From NCBI RefSeq assembly GCF_900107235.1, contig NZ_FNPF01000001.1, positions 372,001 to 436,000 on the forward strand: a stretch of 64,000 nt of DNA. Reading direction: 5' to 3'. Positions within the stretch are counted from its first letter, which is position 1. Each line of letters starts with the position of its first letter. The DNA comes from Citreimonas salinaria. Its GTDB lineage: Bacteria > Pseudomonadota > Alphaproteobacteria > Rhodobacterales > Rhodobacteraceae. The notes beneath the pieces were generated by a model. The model saw only the letters and a list, made by a program, of their open reading frames with translations. It did not search any database and had not been told where the DNA came from. Positions 26,982 to 36,299 of this stretch are shown piece by piece. Position numbers and translations under genes: made by a program.

Positions 26982-28036
26982 GCGCCCAGCCCCAGCATCT
27001 TGCGGTTGGCGGCCTCGTCCGTGCCGCCATCGGCGAAATCGTCGAAGGCGTGCGGGGTCACACGGATGATGTGGTCACGCACGAAGGCCGCGCCCTCGCG
27101 CGCGCCGTCCTCGGGGTGCTTGAGCGCGCATTCCCATTCGACGACAGCCCAGCCGTCGAAGTCGATCGCCGCCAGCTTCGAGAAGATGGCCTTGAAGTCG
27201 ACCTGCCCGTCGCCAAGCGACCGGAAGCGCCCGGCGCGGTCGACCCAGGACTGGTATCCGCCATAGACGCCCTGCCGGCCGGTCGGGTTGAACTCGGCGT
27301 CCTTGACGTGGAAGGCGCCGATGCGCTCGGCGTAGATGTCCAGGTTATCGAGGTAGTCGAGGCACTGCAGCACGTAGTGGCTGGGATCGTAGAGCATCTT
27401 GGCGCGTGCGTGCTGGTCCACGCGGTCGAGGAACATCTCGAAGGTGACGCCGTCGTGCAGATCCTCGCCGGGATGGATCTCGTAGCACAGGTCGATGCCG
27501 TGTTCGTCGGCGAGGTCCAGCAGCGGGCGCCAGCGGCGGGCAAGCTCGTCGAAGGCCATGTCGACCAACCCGGCGGGGCGCTGCGGCCAGGGGTAGACGT
27601 AGGGCCAGGCCAACGCGCCCGAGAATGTCGGCAGCGCCGTCAGCCCAAGGTTGGCCGAGGCGCGGATCGCCTTTTCGACCTGCGAGACGGCCCATTCCTG
27701 CCGCGCCGCCGGATCGCCGCGCACGGACGGGTTCGCGAAGCCGTCGAAGACCATGTCGTAGGCCGGGTGTACCGCGACCAGCTGGCCCTGCAGGTGGCAC
27801 GACAGCTCGGTCACGGTGATGCCGTTCTCGTGGGCCTGCCCGGCCCAGTCGGCGCAGTAGCCTTTGCTGTCCGCCGCTTTGTCCAGGTCGATCAGCCGGC
27901 TGTCCCAGCTTGGCACCTGAACGCCCTCGTAGCCGCAATCGGCGGCCCAGCGGGTGATCCCGGTCCAGCTGTCGAACGGCGCTTCGTCGCCTGCGAACTG
28001 CGCAAGAAAAAGAGCGGGGCCCTTGATGGTTTTCAC
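26978..28036 (-). CDS. Sugar phosphate isomerase/epimerase (TIM barrel)
   Basis: 352 aa xylose-isomerase-like TIM-barrel protein (AP endonuclease 2 fold). Metal-ligand regions are recognisable in DLCYEIHPGEDLHDG (Glu), KMLYDPSHYVL (Asp/His), IGAFHVKDAEF (His) and WAVVEWECAL (Glu). Family members isomerise or epimerise sugars and inosose-like ketones. I chose the GTG at 28036 (VKTIKGPALFLAQF), preceded by GGGAGGA; the longer frame upstream runs through the operators and is not coding. First gene of the catabolic operon. Confidence 0.85.
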   Translation of the reverse strand: MKTIKGPALFLAQFAGDEAPFDSWTGITRWAADCGYEGVQVPSWDSRLIDLDKAADSKGYCADWAGQAHENGITVTELSCHLQGQLVAVHPAYDMVFDGFANPSVRGDPAARQEWAVSQVEKAIRASANLGLTALPTFSGALAWPYVYPWPQRPAGLVDMAFDELARRWRPLLDLADEHGIDLCYEIHPGEDLHDGVTFEMFLDRVDQHARAKMLYDPSHYVLQCLDYLDNLDIYAERIGAFHVKDAEFNPTGRQGVYGGYQSWVDRAGRFRSLGDGQVDFKAIFSKLAAIDFDGWAVVEWECALKHPEDGAREGAAFVRDHIIRVTPHAFDDFADGGTDEAANRKMLGLGA

Positions 28037-28077
28037 GGCGTCCTCCCATGCGCGCCGTTTTCCCCCTCCGGCGCGCC

Positions 28078-28091
28078 TGTAATCGTTTGCA
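28078..28091. promoter_or_regulatory. LacI-family operator 1
   Basis: TGTAATCGTTTGCA, an imperfect 14-bp palindrome with the central CG typical of LacI/GalR operators. It lies in the 131-bp divergent region between the isomerase and LacI genes. Its centre is exactly 32 bp from the second site, close to three helical turns. Confidence 0.7.
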
Positions 28092-28109
28092 CGTGATGGT
28101 GACAAAGAA

Positions 28110-28123
28110 TGAAATCGTTTACA
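28110..28123. promoter_or_regulatory. LacI-family operator 2
   Basis: TGAAATCGTTTACA, a second imperfect 14-bp palindrome matching operator 1 at 11 of 14 positions. It sits about 45 bp before the regulator gene. The pair on one face of the helix would suit cooperative binding by the divergent LacI regulator. Confidence 0.72.
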
Positions 28124-28167
28124 ACAGATTTTTGTCGGGCCATTCTGGCGCACGTGAAAGGGCGGGG

Positions 28168-29187
28168 ATGGACCGGAAAGTCGCCACGATTCAGGATGTT
28201 GCGAAGGCGGCGGGGGTCTCGACCGCCACCGTCAGTCGGACGCTGTCCAAGCCGTCGGTCGTCGCCGCCACCACGCGCGAGGCGGTGCTGAGCGCCGTTG
28301 CCGAGACCGGCTATCGCGTGAACGCCACGGCCTCGAACCTGCGCCGGCAGCGGACCGGATCGGTGATCGTGCTGCTGCCCAACATCGCGAACCCGTTCTT
28401 CTCGCAGATCCTGGCCGGGCTCGCTTCGATCCTCACCCCGGCGCAATACGGCATGCTGATAGCCGACACGCAGGCCGGCCCGGACCCGGACCAGCGGTTT
28501 CGCCACTACCTGACATCGGGGCAGGCAGACGGCATCGTTTTGCTGGATGGCTCGCTGGCGCCCGACGCGCTGGACATTCCCGGACGGCCGCCCGTGGTGA
28601 TGGCGTGCGAGTGGATGACACGCGATCTGCCCTCGGTGCGTGTCGAGAACGGCAAGGGGGCGGCAATGGCAGTCGGCCACCTTGCCAGGCTGGGGCACCG
28701 CGCCATCGGCCACGTCACCGGCCCGCGCGGCAACCTTCTGACCGAGACGCGGCTGGAAGGCTTCCGCGAGGCGCTGACCTCGGTCGGGGTGCCGATGCGC
28801 CCGGACTGGATCCTCGAGGGCGACTTCAGCATGGATTCGGGCGCCGCGGCGGCCCGGGCATGGCTGGACATGACCGACCGACCCACGGCGCTGTTCTTCT
28901 CGTCCGACGAAATGGCGGTCGGCTTCATGGGCGCGGTGCAACGCGAGGGGGTCCGCGTACCGGACGACGTATCGATCGTGGGCTTCGACAACATCGAGAT
29001 CGCGCAGCACCTGAGCCCGGCGCTGACCACGATCCGCCAGCCGCGCACGCAGATCGGCATCCGCGCGGCGGAGCTGCTGCTGGGCATGATCGAGAGCGGA
29101 ACGCGCACCGGGCCCTCGGATCTGATCGAGATCGAGTTCATCCGCCGCGACAGCGCCGGCCCGCCGCCGCGCAAGACGTCCGGCTAG
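28168..29187 (+). CDS. LacI-family transcriptional regulator
   Basis: 339 aa. The N-terminal LacI helix-turn-helix is ATIQDVAKAAGVSTATVSRT with the hinge-helix region SNLRRQRTGSV. The rest is the periplasmic-binding-protein-like effector domain (VIVLLPNIANPFFSQILAGL; FFSSDEMAVGFMGAVQREGV). I chose the ATG at 28168 because the HTH starts within ten residues and GGCGGGG precedes it. Divergent from the sugar operon and therefore its likely repressor. It ends 6 bp from the convergent PhnM-like gene. Confidence 0.93.
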   Translation: MDRKVATIQDVAKAAGVSTATVSRTLSKPSVVAATTREAVLSAVAETGYRVNATASNLRRQRTGSVIVLLPNIANPFFSQILAGLASILTPAQYGMLIADTQAGPDPDQRFRHYLTSGQADGIVLLDGSLAPDALDIPGRPPVVMACEWMTRDLPSVRVENGKGAAMAVGHLARLGHRAIGHVTGPRGNLLTETRLEGFREALTSVGVPMRPDWILEGDFSMDSGAAAARAWLDMTDRPTALFFSSDEMAVGFMGAVQREGVRVPDDVSIVGFDNIEIAQHLSPALTTIRQPRTQIGIRAAELLLGMIESGTRTGPSDLIEIEFIRRDSAGPPPRKTSG

Positions 29188-29193
29188 ATCCTG

Positions 29194-30339
29194 TCAGCCC
29201 AGGAACCGGTGGCCGACCGGCCCTGACATCCACGCGATCTCGCCCGCAGCGATAGTGGCGCAGATGCGCCCGGTTTCGCTGTCCGCGATCAACAGATCGG
29301 CGCGTAGGCCCGGCTCGATTCGGCCACGATCGGCCAGTCCGAGAAGGCGCGCGGGCCCATCCGAGACCAGCGCCCAGGCGGCCGCGTCATTGAGCAGCCC
29401 CAGCTCGACGCAGCGCCGCGCCGCGCGGGCCGGGGCCGGGTAGTGGTAGTCCGAGGCCAGCGCGTCGCACAGCCCGTCCGCGACAAGATCCAGCGCCGAG
29501 GCGTTCCCCGCGTGGCTTGCCCCGCGCACCACGTTTGGCGCGCCCAGCACGATGGCGTCGCCGTGAACTCGGGCCGCGCGGGCGGCTTCGGCGGTTTCGG
29601 GAAACTCCGACACGCGAGCGCCGCGCGCACGCCAGGTAGCCCGGCCTTCGGCGGCGCGGTCGTCGTGGCTGCCCATGGTGACGCCCTGTCCTGCCAGCCG
29701 GGCACACAGCGCGTCGAGCGCGGCCGGCACCTGGTCCGATGCCTCGTGCAGCGCCTGCATCAGCGCCAGGTGCGCCTCGGGGTTGCGGCCGGATTTCAGG
29801 GCCTGCCCGGTCAGCCGCTGCGGCCGGCGCCCCTGTGCCAGCCGCTCGTGCGGAAGATGGTCGTTGAACACGACCATCGGGATGCCGAACCGGTCAATCA
29901 TCGCCTCGGCGCGGTCGAACGCATCGAGGAAGTGGGTTTCCAGCCGCATCTGAAGGCGCAGGTCGACCGGCACCGTAGGCGCGACCGAGGCGGTGGCGGC
30001 AAAGACCTCCTCGGCGAAGTCCGGCCCGCGCATGCCGCCCTCCCAGGACCAGAACTGTGCAAGTACCGCGGTGGTTATGCCGTTCGCCGCCAGCTCGGCC
30101 GATACCGCGACCATGCCCGCGTCACGCTCTCGGAGCGCGCCGCGGCGCGGGGCCATGTGACGCTCGAACCCGTCGCCGTGGGCGTCGACGATGCCGGCGC
30201 GGATCTCGTAGCCGCGCAGATCGACGCGTCGTGCCAAGGTGCCCTCGACGATGCGCCCCTCCGCGACGGTCAGCGGCGCGTCGTCCCAGCCGTCCGGGCG
30301 CAGGACGTGCGCGCCGTCGAAGGTCATCTCAATCGGCAT
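29194..30339 (-). CDS. PhnM-like amidohydrolase
   Basis: 381 aa amidohydrolase of the PhnM type (alpha-D-ribose 1-methylphosphonate 5-triphosphate diphosphatase in the C-P lyase pathway). The metal-binding HxD is in [16 protein letters not shown], and further ligand regions are [25 protein letters not shown] and SDYHYPAP. The C-terminal [15 protein letters not shown] is the standard amidohydrolase closing motif. No other C-P lyase gene (phnG-L) is in the window, so the substrate may differ or the pathway may be split. The start overlaps the end of the upstream lipase-like gene by 11 bp. Confidence 0.8.
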   Translation of the reverse strand: MPIEMTFDGAHVLRPDGWDDAPLTVAEGRIVEGTLARRVDLRGYEIRAGIVDAHGDGFERHMAPRRGALRERDAGMVAVSAELAANGITTAVLAQFWSWEGGMRGPDFAEEVFAATASVAPTVPVDLRLQMRLETHFLDAFDRAEAMIDRFGIPMVVFNDHLPHERLAQGRRPQRLTGQALKSGRNPEAHLALMQALHEASDQVPAALDALCARLAGQGVTMGSHDDRAAEGRATWRARGARVSEFPETAEAARAARVHGDAIVLGAPNVVRGASHAGNASALDLVADGLCDALASDYHYPAPARAARRCVELGLLNDAAAWALVSDGPARLLGLADRGRIEPGLRADLLIADSETGRICATIAAGEIAWMSGPVGHRFLG

Positions 30340-31099
30340 CGTCGTCCTCGGCGCACAGCCCCAGAAGGCAGGCCAGCTGCTCGACCGGGAAATACTGCGT
30401 CCAGTCCAGATCGGGGTCGAACCTGCCCTCCTCGAGGAAAAGGGCCGTCTGTGCCATGACCACCGGCGACTGCATCATGAAGGTGTGCGTGACCGGCAGC
30501 GTGATATGCGCGTCCATACCCTCCACAGCGGTGGCCTGCACGGAAACCTTGCCGTCGTCGACGCCCGGAATGATCGCCGAGAACGCCGGGTTGAGCGTCT
30601 GCGACCCGGCGATCACGCCCAGCGGGAAATCGACAGGAGGCAACATCTGCGGCAGGTCCTGCGGCCCCGTTCCCAGCTGCTGGCCGGCCGGGCCATTCAT
30701 CCACTCGAAGATTTCCCAGCCGCCCAACTCGTCCACAAGCTCGGTGCCATGGTTGGGCGGCGCCAGCATGACGACGCGGCCCAGGCGGTCGGGTCGGTGG
30801 TCGCGCAGCCAGAAGCGCAACAGGATTCCGCCCAACGAATGCGTGACGAAATGGATCCGTCGCTCGCCGCAGCGCGCGATGGATTCGGGCAGGACGTTTT
30901 CGGCCAACGCCTGCACCCGCGCCTTGGTCGAGGGATAGCCCGGGATCACGACGTGGTAATTGCGCAGCCGCAGGAACTGCCCCATCAGCGCCATTGAATA
31001 CTCGGTGCGCGCCAGCCCGTGCAGAAGCACGACACAGTCCTTGGCCGCGGCGGGCGCCGCGATCAGAGCCAGGCAGAGCGCGAGGACGAGGCGGGTCAT
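30329..31099 (-). CDS. Exported alpha/beta hydrolase, lipase-like
   Basis: 256 aa. An N-terminal signal peptide ([16 protein letters not shown]) indicates export. The oxyanion region is [10 protein letters not shown], and the nucleophile elbow is [14 protein letters not shown], a Gly-less variant of GXSXG common in bacterial lipases. [14 protein letters not shown] fits the triacylglycerol lipase/esterase group. I chose the ATG at 31099 for the signal peptide; an in-frame start 54 bp upstream would bury it. The tail is acidic (EDDDAD). The gene overlaps the PhnM-like gene and probably shares a transcript. Confidence 0.8.
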   Translation of the reverse strand: MTRLVLALCLALIAAPAAAKDCVVLLHGLARTEYSMALMGQFLRLRNYHVVIPGYPSTKARVQALAENVLPESIARCGERRIHFVTHSLGGILLRFWLRDHRPDRLGRVVMLAPPNHGTELVDELGGWEIFEWMNGPAGQQLGTGPQDLPQMLPPVDFPLGVIAGSQTLNPAFSAIIPGVDDGKVSVQATAVEGMDAHITLPVTHTFMMQSPVVMAQTALFLEEGRFDPDLDWTQYFPVEQLACLLGLCAEDDDAD

Positions 31100-31156
31100 G
31101 CCCGTGAGATATAGCCTGCCCAGCCGCTGTGAAAGGTGAAACCGGTCGACCACGCG

Positions 31157-31993
31157 CTAGCGGCGCAGCACCGACAGGCCGATACCCCCCAGAACGATCG
31201 CGCCGGCCAGCACCGCATCGGCGTCCGGCACCTCGCCCAGCAGCGCGGCACCGCCCGCCATCGCGATGACCGGCACGCTCAGCTGGGCGATCGCCGCCAC
31301 CGTGCCCGGGATCCGCGGCAGTACGGAGTACCACAACGCATAGCCCATTCCCGACGCGACGGCGCCCGACAGCACCGCAAGGGCCAGGCCCAGCGGCGTC
31401 GCCGGTTCGAACGATCCCGGCAACGCTCCGGCCAGCAGCAGACCCGCCGGCGCGGCCAGCGCGAAATTCGCCATCGTGGCCACGAGCGGGTCAGCCGTCG
31501 CGCGTCCCGCAAGCGAGTAACCGCCCCAGCCGATGCCTGCCGCCACCATCGCCGCCGCGTGCGGCAGGCTTACGGTGACGCCCGCCCCCGGCCACAGCAG
31601 CCAGGCAAGGCCGCCAAGCGCGACTATGGCGCCCGCCCAGCGGGCGCGCGGCGGCGTTTCGCCGCCCATGATCGCGCCGCAGAACATGGTGATCTGCACA
31701 CAACCGAACAGGATCAGCGCGCCCAGCCCCGCGTCCAGCGCCTGATACGCCCATGAAAACCCGAAGACGTAGACGAACAACCCGGCGACGCCCGGCACGC
31801 GCCCCGGTCCGCCGAAGACAGGCTTGCGCCGCAAAAGCAGGACCAGCGCCAGCAGCACGCAGGCGCCCGCCGCAAGGCGCACTGCGCCGAACGGGATCGC
31901 GCCGATATCGCCTCCGCCCACCGCCGCGCGGTTCAGGATCGAGTTCGCCGCGAAGGCGGTCATCGTCAATGCGGTCAGCAGGAACAGGCGCAT
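31157..31993 (-). CDS. EamA/DMT-superfamily transporter
   Basis: 278 aa, about ten hydrophobic helices in two repeats of five, the EamA layout of drug/metabolite exporters. Repeat 1 includes AANSILNRAAVGGGDIGAIP and FGFSWAYQALDAGLGALILF. Repeat 2 includes VASGMGYALWYSVLPRIPGT and SVPVIAMAGGAALLGEVP. The substrate is not predictable. It ends 57 bp before the lipase-like gene and may be the first gene of that minus-strand run. Confidence 0.85.
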   Translation of the reverse strand: MRLFLLTALTMTAFAANSILNRAAVGGGDIGAIPFGAVRLAAGACVLLALVLLLRRKPVFGGPGRVPGVAGLFVYVFGFSWAYQALDAGLGALILFGCVQITMFCGAIMGGETPPRARWAGAIVALGGLAWLLWPGAGVTVSLPHAAAMVAAGIGWGGYSLAGRATADPLVATMANFALAAPAGLLLAGALPGSFEPATPLGLALAVLSGAVASGMGYALWYSVLPRIPGTVAAIAQLSVPVIAMAGGAALLGEVPDADAVLAGAIVLGGIGLSVLRR

Positions 31994-32063
31994 GCCGACG
32001 GCTTACGCCACCGCGCGGGCGCGCGCCAGCCGCCGTCCCCGTCCTTCAATCCCGCACAACCAC

Positions 32064-32105
32064 TCCGGGAGAGCCGCCGTGAGGCGGCGGGGACAGAATC
32101 CCGGA
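32064..32105. repeat. Nested inverted repeats upstream of the EamA gene
   Basis: An outer pair TCCGGGA/TCCCGGA (32064-32070 and 32099-32105) encloses an inner hairpin CCGCC-GTGA-GGCGG (32074-32087). It sits in the 248-bp gap between smc and the EamA gene, both on the minus strand, so it would fall in the leader of the EamA transcript or the tail of smc. Confidence 0.45.
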
Positions 32106-32208
32106 AGACCGCCATCGGCACGGCTCACGACAGGTGCCGAAACGGCCCAACCGTTAAGAAACCCTGAATCCGTCTTTGCAAGCCATTGATTTTATTGAGG
32201 CGCCCCGA

Positions 32209-32225
32209 TGTCCCATCGTGGGACA
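32209..32225. terminator. Hairpin just after smc
   Basis: Perfect 7-bp inverted repeat TGTCCCA-TCG-TGGGACA, 17 bp past the smc stop on the minus strand. No clear U-tract follows, so it may be a weak terminator or a 3'-end stabiliser. Confidence 0.4.
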
Positions 32226-32241
32226 CCCTGCGCGCCGCCGC

Positions 32242-35200
32242 TCAGGCCACCATGTCCTCGGCCCGCTTCAGGTCGACCGAGACGAGCTGGCTGACCCCCT
32301 GTTCCTGCATCGTGACGCCGAACAGCCGGTCCATCCGCGCCATTGTCACTGCGTGGTGCGTGATGATCAGGAAGCGCGTGTCGGTCCGGCGGCACATCTC
32401 GTCGAGCATGTCGCACAGCCGCGTGACGTTGGCGTCGTCCAGCGGCGCGTCGACCTCGTCCAGCACGCAGATCGGCGCGGGATTCGCCAGGAAGACCCCG
32501 AAGATCAGGGCGAGCGCCGTCAGCGTCTGCTCGCCGCCCGACAGCAGCGACAGGACCGACAGCTTCTTGCCCGGCGGCTGGCACATGATCTCGAGCCCGG
32601 CCTCGAGCGGGTCGTCGCTCTCGACCATCACCAGGTTCGCCTCGCCCCCGCCGAAGAGGTGCGTGAACAGCATCGAGAAGTTGGCGTTCACCTGCTCGAA
32701 GGCGGTCAGCAGGCGTTCACGTCCCTCGCGGTTGAGGCTGGCGATCCCGCTGCGCAGCGTGGCGACGGCCTCTTCCAGATCGCGCTTTTCCTCGGCCAGC
32801 GTGTCGCGCTCGGTCCGGATATCGACCGCGTCCTCCTCGGCACGCAGGTTGACTGCGCCCAAGGCGTCGCGCGCCCGCTTCAGGCGGCTGACCTCGCCTT
32901 CGAGCGTGTCGGAATCCGGAATCGCCTCGGGATCGATGTCCAGCCGGCTCAGCAGCTGCGCCGGGCTGGTCTCCAACTCGTCCTCGATGCGGTCGGCGGC
33001 GGCCTGAACGGTCTCGCGCGCGGCCTCGGTGCGGGCCTGCGCGGCGGCGCGGGCCTCGCGCGCCTCGCCGGCCAGCCGTTCGGCATCCCGCTCGGCGACG
33101 ACGGCCGCGCGAAGGGCCGTCTCGGCGGCGGCAAGCGCGTCGGCCGCGGCGGCGCGCCGGTCCTCGGCACTGTCCATCGCGTCGGCCAGTTCGTCGCGCC
33201 GCGCCACGATCTCGCCGGGGGCCTCTGCCGCTTCGGCCAGTTCGGCCTGCGCGGCATCACGCCGCTCAACCAGTTCCGCAGCGCGCGTCTCGGCCGTCGT
33301 GAGGCGATGGCGCCAGCCGGACAGTTCCTTGGCAACCGTCTGCGAGCGGGCGGTGCGCGCCTGTCCCTCGCGACGCAACTCGTCATGGGCCGAACGACGA
33401 GTCATCATCGTCATTCGGGCGGCCTCGACCGTGATGCGCAGATCCTCGACCAGTGCCCGCGCCGCGTCCAGATCGCCCAGATCCGCCAGTGCGCGCTCGG
33501 CCTCGGCCAGTTGCGCGCGGGCGGCGGTGGCCTCGTCCTCGTGCCGCTGCAGGGCCATCGCCAGGCTCTCGAGCTTGCCCTCCGCCATGTCGCGGTCGGC
33601 GCTGGCGCGCGATTGCGCGCGGGCGGCGTCGGTCAGCGCGGTGTCGGCGGCACGACGGGCCTCACGCGCGGCGCGGTCGGCTTCGGTCTGACGGGCAAGC
33701 GCGGTGGCCAAGGCTTCGTGCGCGGTGCGGGCCGTGTTCAGGCGCCCTTCGGCCTCGGCCAGTTCCCCCTTCAGCGTGTCCAGCCGGTTGATCTGTTCCA
33801 GCCGCAACGCGGCGGCCGAGGGCTGATCCTCGGCCGCGGCGCGATAGCCGTCCCAGCGCCAGAGATCGCCGCGCAGGCTGACCAGCCGCTGGCCGGGGCG
33901 CAGCGCGCGCTGCAGCGCGGCACCTTCGCCGCCGCCGACCAGACCGATCTGGGCCATCCGCCGCGCCAGCACGGCCGGAGCCCGCACGCGATTGGCAAGC
34001 GGCGTCGCGCCTTCGGGCAAGGGCTGAGGGTCTTCGTAGGGCGGAAGCGCGCTCCAGCCCGACGTGCCGTCCGCGTCCACTTCGGGGGCGCGCAACTCGT
34101 CCGCCAGCGCGGCGCCCAAGGCCTTCTCGAAGCCGGACTCGACGCGCAAGCGGTCCAGTATCTGCCCGCCGCCCGACGAATCCCGCTCCAGCAGGCGCGC
34201 AAGCGCCGAGACCTCGGCCGAAAGCGCTGTCGTCTCGCCCTCGGCGGCCGAGCGCTCGGCCCTGGCCTCGGCCTCCTGCGCCTGGGTTTCGGCACGCGCG
34301 GTTTCGGCTTCGGCCAGCGCGGCCTCGGCCTCCTCGGCCATGTCCTGCGCCTCGGCTGCGCGGTCGTCGGCCTCTTCGGCGGCGACGCGGCTGTCAGCCA
34401 GTGTCTTCCTTGCGACCTCCATTGCCTCGCGGGCGCGGATGGCGTCACCCTCGGCCCGGTCAAGGGTCTTGCGGCAATCGGCGTACAGGCGCTGAGCCGA
34501 CTGGTGCCGCGCGGACAGGCGGGCGACGTCCTCGGTCCGGGCGGCTTGGTCGGCCTCGCGCTCGGCCAGGACCGAGGCGGCCTCGGACGCGGCTTCGGAG
34601 GCCTCGGCCAGCGCGTCGTCATGGCCCTCGGCGGCGCGAGCCAGCTCGCGCGCCTCCCATTCCAGCCGCTCGATCGTCTCGCCCGCGTCGCGATTCAGCC
34701 CGGCCTCGCGGTCGAGATCGCGGGCAAGTTGGTCGATCCGCGCGCGCAGCGTGGCGATCCGGTCCTGCGCGCGGGTTTCGTCGGCGTCCAGCGTATCACG
34801 CTGCACCGAAAGGCGCTGCAGGATCGCGCTGGCGACAGCCTCTTCCTCGCGCAGCGGGGGCAGGGCCTCTTCGGCCGTCGCGCGGGCGGCTTCGGCGGCG
34901 CGCGCGGCCTTCTCGGCGCGGGCGGCCTCGTTGATGCGGGCGCGCAGCACCTCTTCGGCGGCCAGCCGCGCGGCGTCGGCCTCGTGCCAGCGGCGATACA
35001 GCAGCAGCCCCTCGGCGCGGCGCAGTTCCTCGCCGATGGCGCGGTAGCGGGCGGCCTGCCTGGCCTGCTTGTCGAGCGTCGCCAGCTGCGCGGTCAGCTG
35101 CTCCAGCACGTCGTCGACGCGCGTCAGGTTCGCGTCGGTGTTCTTCAGCTTCAGCTCGGCCTCGTGCCGGCGCTGGTAGAGGCCCGCGATCCCGGCCGCG

Positions 35201-35697
35201 TCCTCGAGCACCCGGCGGCGGTTCTTCGGCTTGGCGTTGATCAGCTCGCTGATCTGCCCCTGCCGGACCAGCGCGGGCGAATGCGCCCCGGTCGAGGCAT
35301 CGGCGAACAGCATCGTCACGTCGCGCGCGCGGCTGTCGCGGCCGTTGACCTTGTAGGCGCTGCCCACGTCCCGGGTGATCCGGCGCACGATCTCGAGGTG
35401 GTCGCTGTCGTTGAAGCCTGTGGGCGCCAGCCGGTCCGCGTTGTCGATATGCAGCGAGACCTCGGCGAAGTTTCGCGCTGGTCGGGTGGACGCGCCGGCG
35501 AAGATAACGTCCTCCATCCCGCCGCCGCGCATCGCGGTGGGGCGGTTCTCGCCCATCACCCAGCGCAGCGCCTCGAGCAGGTTGGACTTGCCACAGCCGT
35601 TGGGGCCGACCACGCCTGTCAGCCCGTCGCCGATCAGAAGGTCTGTCGGGTCGACGAAGCTCTTGAATCCGGTCAGGCGCAGCTTGCTGAAGCGCAA
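32242..35697 (-). CDS. smc: Chromosome segregation protein SMC
   Basis: 1151 aa, normal for SMC. This ATPase condenses and helps segregate the chromosome with ScpA/ScpB. The N-terminal Walker A is VVGPNGCGKSNLLEALRWV. Two long Ala/Glu/Arg-rich coiled coils flank the hinge (about residues 500-640, RVESGFEKALGAALADELRA). The C-terminal ABC signature LLSGGEQTLTALALIFG leads to Walker B CVLDEVDAPLDDANV. I chose the TTG at 35697 because the domain begins at once (RFSKLRLTGFKSFVD) and GGGAGAG precedes it; the frame runs on upstream without homology. The divergent GNAT gene begins 155 bp away. Confidence 0.95.
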   Translation of the reverse strand: MRFSKLRLTGFKSFVDPTDLLIGDGLTGVVGPNGCGKSNLLEALRWVMGENRPTAMRGGGMEDVIFAGASTRPARNFAEVSLHIDNADRLAPTGFNDSDHLEIVRRITRDVGSAYKVNGRDSRARDVTMLFADASTGAHSPALVRQGQISELINAKPKNRRRVLEDAAGIAGLYQRRHEAELKLKNTDANLTRVDDVLEQLTAQLATLDKQARQAARYRAIGEELRRAEGLLLYRRWHEADAARLAAEEVLRARINEAARAEKAARAAEAARATAEEALPPLREEEAVASAILQRLSVQRDTLDADETRAQDRIATLRARIDQLARDLDREAGLNRDAGETIERLEWEARELARAAEGHDDALAEASEAASEAASVLAEREADQAARTEDVARLSARHQSAQRLYADCRKTLDRAEGDAIRAREAMEVARKTLADSRVAAEEADDRAAEAQDMAEEAEAALAEAETARAETQAQEAEARAERSAAEGETTALSAEVSALARLLERDSSGGGQILDRLRVESGFEKALGAALADELRAPEVDADGTSGWSALPPYEDPQPLPEGATPLANRVRAPAVLARRMAQIGLVGGGEGAALQRALRPGQRLVSLRGDLWRWDGYRAAAEDQPSAAALRLEQINRLDTLKGELAEAEGRLNTARTAHEALATALARQTEADRAAREARRAADTALTDAARAQSRASADRDMAEGKLESLAMALQRHEDEATAARAQLAEAERALADLGDLDAARALVEDLRITVEAARMTMMTRRSAHDELRREGQARTARSQTVAKELSGWRHRLTTAETRAAELVERRDAAQAELAEAAEAPGEIVARRDELADAMDSAEDRRAAAADALAAAETALRAAVVAERDAERLAGEAREARAAAQARTEAARETVQAAADRIEDELETSPAQLLSRLDIDPEAIPDSDTLEGEVSRLKRARDALGAVNLRAEEDAVDIRTERDTLAEEKRDLEEAVATLRSGIASLNREGRERLLTAFEQVNANFSMLFTHLFGGGEANLVMVESDDPLEAGLEIMCQPPGKKLSVLSLLSGGEQTLTALALIFGVFLANPAPICVLDEVDAPLDDANVTRLCDMLDEMCRRTDTRFLIITHHAVTMARMDRLFGVTMQEQGVSQLVSVDLKRAEDMVA

Positions 35698-35852
35698 CGC
35701 GTTCTCTCCCTCGGGTTGCGCCGAGGGTGCCGTCTGGCGCGGCGACCTGTCAACGGGAAACGGGCTCATCTGGCCGAGCGGCGCGCATTCTCCACAAGAT
35801 ATTGCGTTTTCTGCGGCAAGCGCGCAGGCTTCCGCCGACCGGAGGGCAGCCG

Positions 35853-36299
35853 ATGATCGTTCAGCCTGACAACCCGCACGACCCGCAGGCTGCGGCGCTT
35901 CTGCAGCAAAGCCACGCGCTGATGCAATCGCTGTTTCCGGCCGAGGCGAACCATTTCTTGTCGCTCGACGCGCTGGCCGCACCGGGGATCACGTTCTTCA
36001 CCGCGCGCGAGGGCAGCGTCTTGCTCGGCACCGGGGCGCTGGCGGCCAAGGCCGCTTACGGCGAGGTGAAATCGATGTTCACCGCCGCCGATGCGCGCGG
36101 GAAGGGAGTGGCGCGGGCCATCTTGGACCGGATCGAGGTCGAGGCGCGGGCGCGGGGCCTGCCCCTGCTGTTGCTGGAAACCGGCACCGGCCTAGACGCG
36201 GCGCATCGGCTTTACCGCCGCGCCGGCTTTGTTCCCCGGGGGCCGTTCGGCGACTACGATGAGGGCCCCTACAGCCTGTTCTTCGAAAAGCGGCTCTAG
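35853..36299 (+). CDS. GNAT-family N-acetyltransferase
   Basis: 148 aa. Acetyl-CoA-dependent acyltransferase fold. The acetyl-CoA pyrophosphate loop is visible as FTAADARGKGVARAILD, a form of the R/Q-X-X-G-X-G/A motif, followed by LLLLETGTGLDAAHRLYRRA and GFVPRGPFGDY, as in small metabolite or peptide acetyltransferases. The substrate is unknown. The stop overlaps the stop of the convergent lipoprotein gene. Confidence 0.85.
   Translation: MIVQPDNPHDPQAAALLQQSHALMQSLFPAEANHFLSLDALAAPGITFFTAREGSVLLGTGALAAKAAYGEVKSMFTAADARGKGVARAILDRIEVEARARGLPLLLLETGTGLDAAHRLYRRAGFVPRGPFGDYDEGPYSLFFEKRL

Noticed and set aside
32176-35856. Very long open frame antisense to smc (over 1200 codons)
   Set aside because: It lies wholly opposite the SMC gene, whose domains are unmistakable. 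The open frame results from high GC at third codon positions, and its Gly/Arg/Gln-rich translation shows no domain.
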